A DNA stretch of 64,000 nucleotides from JASKKU01 sp964416905 (GCA_964416905.1 CAYQFL010000001.1:62001-126000); one strand, 5' to 3'; positions 50,622 to 60,069 are shown, numbered from the stretch's first letter. Program-made: numbers and translations. The notes: a model not told the origin generated them from the sequence alone.

Positions 50622-51569
50622 TTAATCAAGATTTTTGTCTTTTATGAACAACCAATCTAAAATTCTACTCAGCTTTACAGGATCGTGTCTTAAAATATCC
50701 TTCTCGTTCAAAAGATCAACAAACACATACCTTGGATCTTTGCTTTTCGCAACCATCAATTCCTGATTTTCTTCTTTGTATTTTTTCAGGATTTCATCGG
50801 AAGGCTTGCTTGAGTTAACAATAATATAATCAAGATTAACGTGTTTTTCAAGAACTTTAACGCAATCTTCTATAGTAAAACCAGAAGTTTCTCCCGGTTC
50901 AGTCATAATGTTTGCAATGTATATCTTCTTTGCGCTAGATTCGTTAATAAATTTAGCAACATAAGGTACAAGGAAATTAGGAAGAATACTTGTGTACAAA
51001 CTTCCTGGTCCAAAAATGATAAAATCTGATTTTTTTATTGCAGATATCACCTCGGGATTTGGATAAATTGGTGTTGGACTTTCTAAGAAGAATTTTTTAA
51101 TCTTTTCTGAACGATTCTCATACAGGTAAGTCCTTATTTCAACTTCTCCTTTCAAAACTTTACCATTCTCAAACTCAACACAAAGGTGAGCGTCATTTAA
51201 AGTTACAGGGATCACTCGATGATTAGATATACCTAAGATTTTATGAGCCACATCTAAAGCTTCTTCAAAAGAACCATAAATTTTAGTCAAAGCGGTAAGA
51301 ATTAGATTACCTAAGCTGTGATCGTTTAACTTAGTATCAAACCTGTAATTGAAAAGCTGGTTCCAGACAACAGTATCATCTGATAAGGCAACTAAACAAT
51401 TTCTAATATCTCCTGGAGGGATGATCCCATAGAGCGTTCTTAAAATACCTGTACTGCCACCATTATCTGTAACAGAAACAACTGCATTAATCTTAACATC
51501 TTCCAATCTTTTGAGAGCAAGTAACAAATGAAAAGAACCTGTGCCACCACCAAAGGTTGTAACAATCAT
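50622..51569 (-). CDS. YvcK/CofD-like protein
   Basis: The 315-residue protein has VTTFGGGTGSFHLLLALKRL, SVTDNGGSTGILR, PPGDIRNCLVAL, HSLGNLILTALTK and FGPGSLYTSILPNFLV, the YvcK/GlmR pattern. In bacteria this family binds UDP-sugars and regulates carbon flow and cell envelope synthesis; archaeal CofD relatives make coenzyme F420, but the TDNGGSTG and PGSLYTS pattern favours YvcK. The archaeal role is unknown. Confidence 0.82.
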   Translation of the reverse strand: MIVTTFGGGTGSFHLLLALKRLEDVKINAVVSVTDNGGSTGILRTLYGIIPPGDIRNCLVALSDDTVVWNQLFNYRFDTKLNDHSLGNLILTALTKIYGSFEEALDVAHKILGISNHRVIPVTLNDAHLCVEFENGKVLKGEVEIRTYLYENRSEKIKKFFLESPTPIYPNPEVISAIKKSDFIIFGPGSLYTSILPNFLVPYVAKFINESSAKKIYIANIMTEPGETSGFTIEDCVKVLEKHVNLDYIIVNSSKPSDEILKKYKEENQELMVAKSKDPRYVFVDLLNEKDILRHDPVKLSRILDWLFIKDKNLD

Positions 51570-51712
51570 AATAGTGCGTTTTCAAACCAACTATTTAAAT
51601 TTTTATCTAATAAAACTAAAACAATTGAAACCTTCAAAACCAATTCTATAAACCAGTTTACAAAAAGAACAAAACTCTATAAAAAATAAGAAAAGTTTTA
51701 AAATAAAGAAAG

Positions 51713-52834
51713 ATGATAGCTAACTGCATGCATGCAATAAATAAAGATAAAGAACAAAAAACTAACAAGAAAGGATTTATACAAAAATCACTAGTAATCA
51801 TAGCATTTCTAATTATATTAACATTATCCTTTCAACACACAGTCTATGCAAAAGAGTTATCCTTCCAGTTAAAAGAATTCAAAACCGGAAGAGATATAAG
51901 CCATGGTTTTGTTGAAATATCTGCACAAAGCGAGAAAAATCATAGAGATTTCAAAATCACTTTAGAAAATCAAAGCATTGTAAAACTTGACTTGGAAGAC
52001 ACAACATGGGATTTTATAATAAGCGTTGATGACGAAAAAACACCATCATATGATTATTTTGTAAAACATCACGTTGAGAAAGGATGGAACAGCAATGTTC
52101 AAACAATCTATCTTTTTCCAGTTGGTAGCGTAAAAGTCCAAGTCGAAGATTTAAACGGAGATTTGATTAGCAATGCTGAAGTTAAGATAGAATGTTTAGA
52201 AAACCGATTCCTAAAGGTAAACACAAAAACTGATTTCTTTGGAATGACTTCAAATCAAATAGTTCCTGTTGGGAATTGTTCTGCTTTTGCATTTTTCAAT
52301 GATGCTGCAGGAATAACCAGTTTTAACATGATAAAAGGACAAGCAAAAAATATCATAATAACCTTAGATAAAAAAGTCGTTTCAAAGTATAACACGTTTA
52401 TGAGGAATAGCACGATTGCATTATCAATCATTGCTGCAGCAGTTGTTTTTGCACTACTTCTCAAAAAGAAAACAAAATCGAACGAAAACAAAAATAAGTC
52501 CTTGAACAAAGATACGAAAGAGGTTTATAGCATAGAAATCGAACATGATTTAGATAATAGCGAACTGTATCACAAAGAGAGTGTTGAAACACCAAACGTT
52601 ATACCTTCGAGATTAAGTGAAGTTATGAAAACCCTAAAGCCAAAGGAGAAAGCTGTTGTAGAATACCTAATTGCTCACAACTTCTCTCAGAAACAATCCA
52701 AGATAAGATATGATTTAGAAATACCTAAGACTACATTCTCCAGAATAATCAAAAGCTTGGAATCAAAGCACATCATAATCGTAGAAAAAGACAAAAAACC
52801 CGCTAAAGTAAAAATAAACCCTGATTTGTTGTAA
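51713..52834 (+). CDS. Membrane-anchored winged-helix regulator with extracytoplasmic domain (COG2512-like)
   Basis: The 373-residue protein has an N-terminal membrane helix (about 25-45), a large extracytoplasmic beta domain (about 46-228; a PEGA/carboxypeptidase-regulatory-like segment VGSVKVQVEDLNGDLISNAE), a second membrane helix (about 232-250), an acidic linker and a C-terminal winged helix (LKPKEKAVVEYLIAHNFSQK, then LEIPKTTFSRIIKSLESKH). It shares this plan and similar HTH sequence with the 672 gene, so they are likely paralogues. The ATG at 51728 is an alternative start that fits the nearer TATA box. Confidence 0.7.
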   Translation: MIANCMHAINKDKEQKTNKKGFIQKSLVIIAFLIILTLSFQHTVYAKELSFQLKEFKTGRDISHGFVEISAQSEKNHRDFKITLENQSIVKLDLEDTTWDFIISVDDEKTPSYDYFVKHHVEKGWNSNVQTIYLFPVGSVKVQVEDLNGDLISNAEVKIECLENRFLKVNTKTDFFGMTSNQIVPVGNCSAFAFFNDAAGITSFNMIKGQAKNIIITLDKKVVSKYNTFMRNSTIALSIIAAAVVFALLLKKKTKSNENKNKSLNKDTKEVYSIEIEHDLDNSELYHKESVETPNVIPSRLSEVMKTLKPKEKAVVEYLIAHNFSQKQSKIRYDLEIPKTTFSRIIKSLESKHIIIVEKDKKPAKVKINPDLL

Positions 52835-52995
52835 TCTGAAAAAATAAAATTTTTGAGCATCTTTGGAACAAAAATAAAAAAGAATTTCTGTTTTTGAACA
52901 AAAAAACTTGTGTTTGAGTGTTCCGTTCCAGAAAAGATTTATAAAGGTGTTTGATTTAATAGAGGATAAAAATCAAACGCGCAGAATTCGTTGGT

Positions 52996-53625
52996 TTGGG
53001 TTTTTTTATTTTATTCTTTCTTATGCTTTTTTTCTCAGAACTTGTTTTAATAACAATACTTAATTCTAAAGTTAGCTACACATACTATATTTCAAACCCT
53101 AAAATAAACATCAGCTTTGCAAAAAACATAGTTTCTTTTCTTTCTTATCATAACAATTCATTAATGCAAATTCTTTCAGATAGAGAAATGTTACACATGT
53201 TGGATGTGAGAACGTTAATAAACAAATTGTGGAATGTTAATTTAACCATATTAATTATTAGCTTCTCCTCTTTGATCACCCTTAGCATTGTTTTCAAAAA
53301 AAGAAGCATATCAAAAAAAGTTATTGTGAAAAGCTCCATACAAAAACTTGGATTAATGAGTTTAGTGTTAGGAACAATTTTGCTAACAGTAATAACAATA
53401 ACCTTTCCATATTCTTTTGAAATATTTCACAGAACGTTCTTTCCGCAGGGCAATTATCTGTTTCCTAGAGATTCTGTATTAATCTCCAACTTACCAGCAT
53501 CTTTTTTTAGGAACTTTCTAATCATAAGCATTATAGAAACTATCTTCGTATTCATAATAAGCGTTGAAGCCATAGATATAATTGCAAAAATAATTTACAA
53601 AAAGTTCATAGAAAAAAAACATTAA
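52996..53625 (+). CDS. Multi-pass membrane protein, start uncertain
   Basis: The protein has four predicted membrane helices (about residues 2-22, 75-95, 118-140 and 170-195 from the TTG). No family is recognised. The TTG at 52996 is the only standard start before the first helix, but the open frame extends to 52963 and TATAAAGG at 52940-52947 predicts transcription from about 52966-52970. Translation from the ATA at 52966 would give a basic start (xKIKRAEFVGLGFF) ideal for a first membrane helix. It ends 1 base before the convergent EndoQ gene. Confidence 0.55.
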   Translation: MGFFILFFLMLFFSELVLITILNSKVSYTYYISNPKINISFAKNIVSFLSYHNNSLMQILSDREMLHMLDVRTLINKLWNVNLTILIISFSSLITLSIVFKKRSISKKVIVKSSIQKLGLMSLVLGTILLTVITITFPYSFEIFHRTFFPQGNYLFPRDSVLISNLPASFFRNFLIISIIETIFVFIISVEAIDIIAKIIYKKFIEKKH

Positions 53626-53626
53626 A

Positions 53627-54910
53627 CTATTTTTTGTTCAAGAAATCTTGTAAAGACAAGTTTTTGCTTTTAGAAGCCTGATTTTCTGGTTTAATAACTG
53701 CATCGTCAAATTCTTTTAAGATTAACTCACCATAAACGCCATCATAACCAGGCTTAACGCTAAGCTTTTGTTCTCGATTTAGTATTACTAACTTAGCAAA
53801 CTTAACATCAGTTCGCTCAGCAATTTCATTAAAATCTGCTTCCAACAAAACCCTATTCTCTGTACCGAATCTCGCTATCAACTTTTGATAAACATCCCAT
53901 GCCTTCCTAGAACTTATAGACACATTATAAAAATGAGAAATTAACTCCATTAAAGGCAATAGCCTTTTAAATTGTTTAGCATTCTTTGGTACATACCCTT
54001 CAGGTCTATCTGCCAAAGACTCAACCCTATTCAAAACCCCAATTGTTAAAGGTCTACCGCAAACAGGACAATGATTGTTATATTTTCTGGATTCTTTAGG
54101 TGACAAGGAAATATTACAATTCCTGTGTCCATCATAATGATACTTGCCATAAGATGGGTCCACTTCAATAGTGCCTATGAAATTTTCGCCCGTTCTTATA
54201 GAATTAATCAATTTATCATAAGTTAACGAGTTTTCATCCAAAGCCAGCATGTTAGCTTCTCGGCCAATTCTCCAAGGCCAAGCGCTATGCGCATCTGAAT
54301 TTGAAACCAAGGTGTATCTATCCAAAGAAGATAACCGCCAGTTCATAGGCGGGTCAGATGAAAGACCTGTCTCTAAAGCGTAAACTTTCGAAGCTTTATC
54401 CCCAAAAGCTTCCTCCAAAGAATCAAATCCTGTTTTTGAACCTAAGACACCAAACCACGGAGTCCAGATATGAGCAGGGATAATCTCTATTTTTGGGTCT
54501 ATCTCTTTGACAAACTCTATAAATGAAGGCGCATCAATCGTTAAAGTAGGTCTACCATCTGCACTCAAAGAGCCATATCTGCTTAAAAGCTCGTTTATCT
54601 GTGAAGCTGTGCTAAAGTCCTTTGCTAAAAGCACTAAATGGATCTTCCTAAGCTTTTTTCCATCGTTATAAACTAAAGAAACCTCTGTTTGAAGAACAAA
54701 TTTAAATCCTGTTTTGCTTTTTAGAATACCTGTCTCATCTTCACAAAGGTTCTGTTTTAGCTCTTTGAACCATAAAGGATGCGTAAAATCTCCGGTGCCT
54801 AACAGATTAAGGCCTTTAATTTTGGCATATTTCTCAAGCATCCCCAAATTCAGATTTTTAGAAGTAGCCCTCGAATACTTGGAATGTATGTGAAGGTCGG
54901 CAAAAATCAT
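53627..54910 (-). CDS. Endonuclease Q, PHP-type DNA repair nuclease
   Basis: The 427-residue protein starts MIFADLHIHSKYSRATSKNL (PHP metal ligands HxH), with GTGDFTHPLW, IIPAHIWTPWFGVLGSKTGF, NSDAHSAWP, and a C4 zinc-finger (CNISLSPKES...CPVCGRPLT). This is the EndoQ family (TIGR00375), which nicks DNA 5' of deaminated bases in archaea. The C-terminus KNLSLQDFLNKK resembles a PCNA-binding box, in agreement with known PCNA stimulation of EndoQ. It lies 13 bases downstream of tfb on the same strand. Confidence 0.9.
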   Translation of the reverse strand: MIFADLHIHSKYSRATSKNLNLGMLEKYAKIKGLNLLGTGDFTHPLWFKELKQNLCEDETGILKSKTGFKFVLQTEVSLVYNDGKKLRKIHLVLLAKDFSTASQINELLSRYGSLSADGRPTLTIDAPSFIEFVKEIDPKIEIIPAHIWTPWFGVLGSKTGFDSLEEAFGDKASKVYALETGLSSDPPMNWRLSSLDRYTLVSNSDAHSAWPWRIGREANMLALDENSLTYDKLINSIRTGENFIGTIEVDPSYGKYHYDGHRNCNISLSPKESRKYNNHCPVCGRPLTIGVLNRVESLADRPEGYVPKNAKQFKRLLPLMELISHFYNVSISSRKAWDVYQKLIARFGTENRVLLEADFNEIAERTDVKFAKLVILNREQKLSVKPGYDGVYGELILKEFDDAVIKPENQASKSKNLSLQDFLNKK

Positions 54911-54923
54911 ATTGAAAAAATAA

Positions 54924-55871
54924 CTACTCTTCGTCTTGATAAGATTGTCTTTTTCTTCTCTTACCTTTTATCTTCTTGACATCCTCCTCTAAGCCAAGCT
55001 CTCTCAATAATTCTTTGTACCTGTTTCTAATTGTAACCTCTGTAACACCAGCAACATCAGCAACCTCCCTTTGTGTTCTCTTCTCACCATTCAACAATGC
55101 AGCAACGTACAATGCTGCGGCAGCAATTCCTGTTGGACCTCTACCAGAAGTTAACTCTTTCTCCTGAGCTTTCGCTAACAATTCTAACGCTTTAGTTTGA
55201 GTTTCTGGAGATAATTTCAAAGAAGAAGCGAATCTTGACAAATAATCTCTTGGGTTAGAAGGCATTATTCTAATATTCAGCTCTCGGGTAATAAACCTAT
55301 AAGTCCTACCAATCTCTTTCTTGTCTATCCCGCTCGCTTCACTTAACTCTTCTAAGGTCCTAGGAACCTCATGAGCTCTACAAGCAGCATAAAGTGCGCC
55401 TGTTACCACAGATTCCATGCTTCTACCTCTAACTAGACCACGTTGAACAGCCAATCTATAGATTCTTGAAGCTTCTTCCTGCACAGATTCAGGAAGATTA
55501 AGAAAGGAAGTAATCCTCTTAAGTTCAGCCAGAGCAAGCTTAAGGTTCCTTTCAATAGCTGTGGTTATTCTCTTCTGCCATCGTCTAAGTCTTATGAATT
55601 TATTCTTTGAATCCCCTTTCAACCTACTAAGATCTGCCGCCGAACCTATTGCAGTACCTAAACCCTGATCATACTTGGAATAACTCATAGGTGCGCCAGT
55701 ACGCCTTCTAGATACAGAATCATCATCAAAATCACGCCATTCCTTGCCTAAATCAATAACCTTATCATCAATAACTAAACCGCAATCTTTACAGATAATC
55801 TCTCCTTTTTCTTTATTATAGAACAAGTTGATACTCCCGCATTCGGGACATCTTTTGATATAACCATCCAT
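54924..55871 (-). CDS. tfb: Transcription initiation factor TFB
   Basis: The 315-residue protein has the zinc ribbon CPECGSINLFYNKEKGEIIC, the B-reader/linker (WRDFDDDSVSRRRTGAPMSY) and two cyclin repeats, the second with the BRE-binding HTH (TQREVADVAGVTEVTIRNRY). The C-terminus is basic. No intein. A TTTATAAATA at 55900-55909 and GGTGAT just before the ATG define its start. It is the only TFB in this window and would read the TATA boxes described here. Confidence 0.95.
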   Translation of the reverse strand: MDGYIKRCPECGSINLFYNKEKGEIICKDCGLVIDDKVIDLGKEWRDFDDDSVSRRRTGAPMSYSKYDQGLGTAIGSAADLSRLKGDSKNKFIRLRRWQKRITTAIERNLKLALAELKRITSFLNLPESVQEEASRIYRLAVQRGLVRGRSMESVVTGALYAACRAHEVPRTLEELSEASGIDKKEIGRTYRFITRELNIRIMPSNPRDYLSRFASSLKLSPETQTKALELLAKAQEKELTSGRGPTGIAAAALYVAALLNGEKRTQREVADVAGVTEVTIRNRYKELLRELGLEEDVKKIKGKRRKRQSYQDEE

Positions 55872-56003
55872 TTAAATCACCTGAGGAAAAGAGCAAACTT
55901 TATAAATAAGAGGCGCGCTAAATTTATAAAGGTTTCGGTTTTTTAGAAACCACTCAGGAGTTACTGCACAAACATAAAAAGCTCTTGATTTAATTTCTTT
56001 AAG

Positions 56004-56552
56004 ATGACTCTTTCAAAAAAACACTACAAAGCTCAAGCAAGCTTTGAGTTCTTTATGACTTATGGTTGGATATTTCTTGTAACCATAATAGTGATTTCTG
56101 TCTTAATTTATTCAGACATCTTCAATGTTGCTTTGTATTCCCTAAGTCAAGAATGCGAAATTTATGACCAGTTTGATTGCTTAGCCTCTGCCTGGCATGA
56201 TTCTGGGAACATAATTTTATCTTTAAGAAGCATTTCTCCCGCAAATATTTATATAAAAAACATAACCTTAATACCCGAACAAACAAACCAACCTGTTAGC
56301 TTATTCAACATCTCTTTTGGTGAATGCCGAAAAGATAACCAAACTGGAGAGTTTTGTGATACTGATATTTTAGCTCAAAGCACTGAATTCCCTACAGCCT
56401 CAAAAAGGATTTTTACTCTTGAACCTTTTGGAACATACTTAGAAGGTAGAAAAAACTTTAAAGCACGGATAATAATAAACTATTATTTTAATGGTAGCGA
56501 TCCCAATAAGGATTTAAGAACAACGATGGGCCGGTTAAAGATTTCAAGATAA
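56004..56552 (+). CDS. Class III signal peptide (type IV pilin-like) protein
   Basis: The 182-residue protein begins with a short basic leader and the class III signal HYKAQASFEFFMTYGWIFLV, with cleavage expected before QASFEF, followed by a hydrophobic helix. The rest is beta-rich with several Cys (CEIYDQFDC, CRKDNQTGEFCD). It is probably processed by a prepilin peptidase and built into a pilus or adhesin. It forms a pair with 56554. CATAAAAAGC about 27 bases upstream may be its TATA. Confidence 0.8.
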   Translation: MTLSKKHYKAQASFEFFMTYGWIFLVTIIVISVLIYSDIFNVALYSLSQECEIYDQFDCLASAWHDSGNIILSLRSISPANIYIKNITLIPEQTNQPVSLFNISFGECRKDNQTGEFCDTDILAQSTEFPTASKRIFTLEPFGTYLEGRKNFKARIIINYYFNGSDPNKDLRTTMGRLKISR

Positions 56553-56553
56553 A

Positions 56554-57180
56554 ATGATAAGAAAAAAATCTCAGGCAAGCTTTGAATTCATGTTAACATA
56601 CGGTTGGGTATTCATCTTAGTTCTAGGAGTGATTGCTGCGTTATTAAGATACAACATAATCAGCTCAGACCTTACCAGCTTAAAGACAGAAACCTGCAAG
56701 ATTTACTCATCAATGAACTGCTTGGGCGCAGTTTGGCACAATGATGGTAGCTTAGAGATGGCCATAGCAAACGATGCGCAAACACAGTTACAAATCCATA
56801 ACATAACTATAAAAGACAAGCTAAACAGGTTTAATCTGTTCTGGTCCTGGGAACCAAATAATGATGCGCATTATCCCTGTGACCCAACTAAGACTAACTC
56901 TGGCTGTACTACAAGTTCTGGAGAGTATTGTGGATATATACCCAAAGAAACAACAACTATATATGAGCCTGGGGGTCCAATGGTAATAGTCCCAGAATTA
57001 TGCACGGCAAACTTAACAAAAAACTCCATTTTAAAATTCACCTTGACAAACACAAGCCCTGTAGATGACATTAACGAATTCGAAGGAGATATTGAAATAA
57101 CATACACTTTTCTAGGTTCAAATTTGACAACTGAAACCCATATAGCCAAAGGTTACATCTACACCAAGAAAGTAGATTAA
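56554..57180 (+). CDS. Class III signal peptide (type IV pilin-like) protein
   Basis: The 208-residue protein starts MIRKKSQASFEFMLTYGWVF, the same class III signal as its neighbour, with a long Cys-containing beta domain (CKIYSSMNCLGAVWHNDGS, CTTSSGEYCGYIP). The two proteins share the CEIYDQFDCLASAWHDSG / CKIYSSMNCLGAVWHNDG motif, so they arose by duplication and then diverged. The genes are 1 base apart and must be co-transcribed. The likely role is surface pilus or adhesin subunits. Confidence 0.8.
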   Translation: MIRKKSQASFEFMLTYGWVFILVLGVIAALLRYNIISSDLTSLKTETCKIYSSMNCLGAVWHNDGSLEMAIANDAQTQLQIHNITIKDKLNRFNLFWSWEPNNDAHYPCDPTKTNSGCTTSSGEYCGYIPKETTTIYEPGGPMVIVPELCTANLTKNSILKFTLTNTSPVDDINEFEGDIEITYTFLGSNLTTETHIAKGYIYTKKVD

Positions 57181-57223
57181 ACTTTAGATAAGATTTTTAA
57201 AATAACAAAGGATTCTAGAACTT

Positions 57224-57937
57224 ATGAAAAAACCTCGCGAGAAATTCAAGACATACAACGATGTTTTTGACATTTTCACTTTAAGGAATCTCAACAAGAT
57301 ATTTGAGACATTGCAATTAAGAGAACCAAAAGTAATCCCGATTTCTATAGGAAAAGAAGCGAATGTCTTCAAACTTGAAGAGGATGAAAAAGTTTTTGCT
57401 CTTAAGATTTACAGGTTAGAAACCTGTGATTTTAACCAGATGGAGTTTTATCTAAGAAACGACAACAGAATAGCTATAAAAACAAAAAAACGGCGAGAGA
57501 TAATCTTTTATTGGGCTAAACGCGAGTTCTTAAACCTTCAAAAAGTCAAAGAACTGAACATTAATGCTCCACTGCCTTTTGCGCAAAAGAACAACATTTT
57601 AATTATGAGCTTCATAGGAGACGAATGGTCTGCGCCTAAGCTAAAGGATTATGCTTTTGAAAACCATGAGGAGTTGAATCAAATATTCACAAAAACATTT
57701 GAATTCATTTTGAAATTAAAAAACAACAACCTTGTTCACGGAGACTTATCAGAATACAACATCTTAATAAAAGACTGTGAACCTTATTTTATAGATTTCT
57801 CTCACGCAACACCTTTGAACACTAGTTTAGGCATGGAACTTTTGAAAAGAGACCTAAAAAACATCGCGAAATTCTTCCTGAAAGCAGGCATTTCTAAAGA
57901 AGAAATAGATAAAAAAATAAATCAAATTTTAAACTAA
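57224..57937 (+). CDS. rio1: RIO1-type serine kinase
   Basis: The 237-residue atypical kinase has the nucleotide-binding region IGKEANVFKLEE, the Lys in FALKIYRLE, the catalytic loop LVHGDLSEYNILI and the metal-binding Asp in PYFIDFSHATPLNT. These features define RIO1, which acts in small-subunit maturation. TTTTTAAAAT about 28 bases before the ATG supports the start. It overlaps the KaiC-like gene tail to tail by 9 bases. Confidence 0.92.
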   Translation: MKKPREKFKTYNDVFDIFTLRNLNKIFETLQLREPKVIPISIGKEANVFKLEEDEKVFALKIYRLETCDFNQMEFYLRNDNRIAIKTKKRREIIFYWAKREFLNLQKVKELNINAPLPFAQKNNILIMSFIGDEWSAPKLKDYAFENHEELNQIFTKTFEFILKLKNNNLVHGDLSEYNILIKDCEPYFIDFSHATPLNTSLGMELLKRDLKNIAKFFLKAGISKEEIDKKINQILN

Positions 57938-58744
57938 CGGCGCTTTACCACCATACATCGCTTTAAACTTGCCATTCGAGAAGTAAAGCGTATACATATT
58001 CAAATCTACATCTGTTGCTCTCATCTTAATTACTTGTATAGACCTAATAACTTTCCTGTATTGCTCAGTTCTCTCTAAGTAGATTATACCGTCAGATAAA
58101 TAATCTTCAACACCATATTCACTAAACCTAGATTTATCCAAAGGCATCTCAGAAATCAAGAAAGAAGTTATCTGCGAATCTCTAAAAAACTCAAATATAT
58201 GGAATAACTCTAATCTAGGGTTTTCAAACCTACTTAATATGTATAAAGCTGACAACGAGTCTAGAGCAATAATGTCTAGCTTTGCTTCGTTTTTAAACCT
58301 TCGAATAATGTTCTTAATAACATTAATCCAATCACCCTGCTCACCAATCTTTGTATCCTTAATCTGCTTTCTCAACGCGCCTAAATCAACAATAACAAAA
58401 TTGCCGCCTTTTGATACCTTGATCTCTTTAATTTTATCATCCAGATTATTTATATCATGGATAATCACTGTATTAACCTTAGACATATCAAAATCAAGGT
58501 TCACTGCGTGGTTTATCAAAGACCAATAAGACTGTTCCAATGAAAAATAGATTGTTGTCTTATTCTCGTGCAGAACGTTGTTATAAAGTATGCTGAAAGA
58601 TAGAGATGATTTCATACTACCTGAGGTACCTGCAACTAACACAACACTACCTTCAGGAATACCATTCTGCATGACTTCATCCAGACCTTCAACATAAGTT
58701 CTAATTCTTTTAATTTCATCTTTATTAGATAATATATTAACCAT
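57929..58744 (-). CDS. KaiC/RadA-like RecA-fold ATPase
   Basis: The 271-residue protein has the KaiC-like start RIRTYVEGLDEVMQNGIPEG, a Walker A (VLVAGTSGSMKSSLS) where Met stands in place of the usual Gly before Lys, a conserved Glu (FSLEQSYWSL) and Walker B (DIIALDSLSALYIL). A final beta segment carries YLERTEQYRKVIRSIQVIKM. Such solitary KaiC-like ATPases are common in archaea and often signal-linked; the role here is unknown. It follows the beta-propeller gene by 3 bases on the same strand. Confidence 0.8.
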   Translation of the reverse strand: MVNILSNKDEIKRIRTYVEGLDEVMQNGIPEGSVVLVAGTSGSMKSSLSFSILYNNVLHENKTTIYFSLEQSYWSLINHAVNLDFDMSKVNTVIIHDINNLDDKIKEIKVSKGGNFVIVDLGALRKQIKDTKIGEQGDWINVIKNIIRRFKNEAKLDIIALDSLSALYILSRFENPRLELFHIFEFFRDSQITSFLISEMPLDKSRFSEYGVEDYLSDGIIYLERTEQYRKVIRSIQVIKMRATDVDLNMYTLYFSNGKFKAMYGGKAPLV

Positions 58745-58747
58745 GGT

Positions 58748-60016
58748 TTACACCTCTTTTAACGATAAATTATCAACTTTACCTTGTTTTATTCCAATCA
58801 AAAGATATTTTTTATTATCTTTATCAACAAACAAATGGGTACCTACAATCAAACCATCTAAAGAATATTTGTAAAGCAGTTTTCCCTTATTCTGAGCAGA
58901 AGTCTGTGAAAGGTCTCCATCTCCCATCTGGGATGTTATTGATGAAATACCCGGAACATAATTAACAACAAAAGAACCTGAGGAATCTAAAACATACAGC
59001 GAATAATCTAAAGAACCAACAACAATCTCAGGTTTCCCATCATCATCTAAATCTGTAATAATTGGTGTAGAAACCACCCAGAAATCAGTTTCGAAATCCC
59101 ATAATAGATTTCCTTTATAATCCAGCGCATAAACTTTGTTATCACAAGAACCAAAAACAATCTCCATGAACCCGTCTTTGTTTATATCTCCAACTGCTGG
59201 AGAAGCAACAATCCTTCCATTAGTCTTAAACTTCCAGAACAAATCTCCATGAGAATTTAAACAGTAAAGATTCTTGTCATATGAGCCAAAGATGATGAAT
59301 TTCTCTTTAGAATTAGTAATATGTTCAACTACTGGTCTACATGTTATTTTATCGTTAGTTTTAAAATCCCACTTGAAAACGCCATTTTTGTCAACAGCAA
59401 TTAATCTACCATCATTGGCACCAAAAACAATCAGGTTGCCCTCGAAACTATCTAAAAGTTGTGGAGATGATTCAACAGGCGACCTAACATAATATCTCCA
59501 TAAGACTTGACCAGTGTAATCTACGCAATACAAATAACCTGCAGTGGTTCCAAAGATGATCTCATCAAAATCATCGTTATTGATATCAGTGATTAGGAAA
59601 TCTGACATGATTTTACCATCAACCTTAAGCTTCCAAACAACTTTGCCATCAGAACTTAATACAAAAACTGTACCGCTCTCAGATCCAAAGATAATCTCTT
59701 TAGAACCGTCCTTATTTATATCTTTTATAATGGGTTTTGTATAAATTGTGTACGATGATGATTCGTCCATAAACAAAGATTCTAGTTTTCCTAATTTTTC
59801 CTTCAAATCAAAGAGCCATTTAACCTTTGATTGGTCATTTATAACAAAAAGTTTGCCATCTTTAGTTCCAAAGACAACAACCATCTCGCTAGATTTAGGA
59901 TCCAGATTTGCTACAACAGGACCTACAGACAAATCTGAAGGAGAAGTGAATTCCCAGACTTTTACAAAATTAAATTTTTTCTTTCGTTTGTTCAAGAGAT
60001 TACCGAATAGAGCCAT
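58748..60016 (-). CDS. PQQ/FG-GAP beta-propeller protein
   Basis: The ~422-residue protein has seven or so repeats of about 45 residues with the pattern F/V-G-(S/T)-x-D/N-G-x-L-Y/F-x-L/V-(D/N)-x-x-G-x-x-x-W (for example FGTTAGYLYCVDYTGQVLWR and FGSYDKNLYCLNSHGDLFWK) and Asp-rich INKDG(F/S)xEI calcium-type loops. No clear signal peptide is seen (MALFGNLLNKRKKKF), so it may act in the cytoplasm with the KaiC-like ATPase. An in-frame TTG at 60025 is less likely than the ATG at 60016, which is about 28 bases from TTAAATATAT. Confidence 0.85.
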   Translation of the reverse strand: MALFGNLLNKRKKKFNFVKVWEFTSPSDLSVGPVVANLDPKSSEMVVVFGTKDGKLFVINDQSKVKWLFDLKEKLGKLESLFMDESSSYTIYTKPIIKDINKDGSKEIIFGSESGTVFVLSSDGKVVWKLKVDGKIMSDFLITDINNDDFDEIIFGTTAGYLYCVDYTGQVLWRYYVRSPVESSPQLLDSFEGNLIVFGANDGRLIAVDKNGVFKWDFKTNDKITCRPVVEHITNSKEKFIIFGSYDKNLYCLNSHGDLFWKFKTNGRIVASPAVGDINKDGFMEIVFGSCDNKVYALDYKGNLLWDFETDFWVVSTPIITDLDDDGKPEIVVGSLDYSLYVLDSSGSFVVNYVPGISSITSQMGDGDLSQTSAQNKGKLLYKYSLDGLIVGTHLFVDKDNKKYLLIGIKQGKVDNLSLKEV

Positions 60017-60069
60017 AAGTTTCAAAACTCACTACAATATATTTAAGGTTTTTTAACTCCTAGAAAGTT

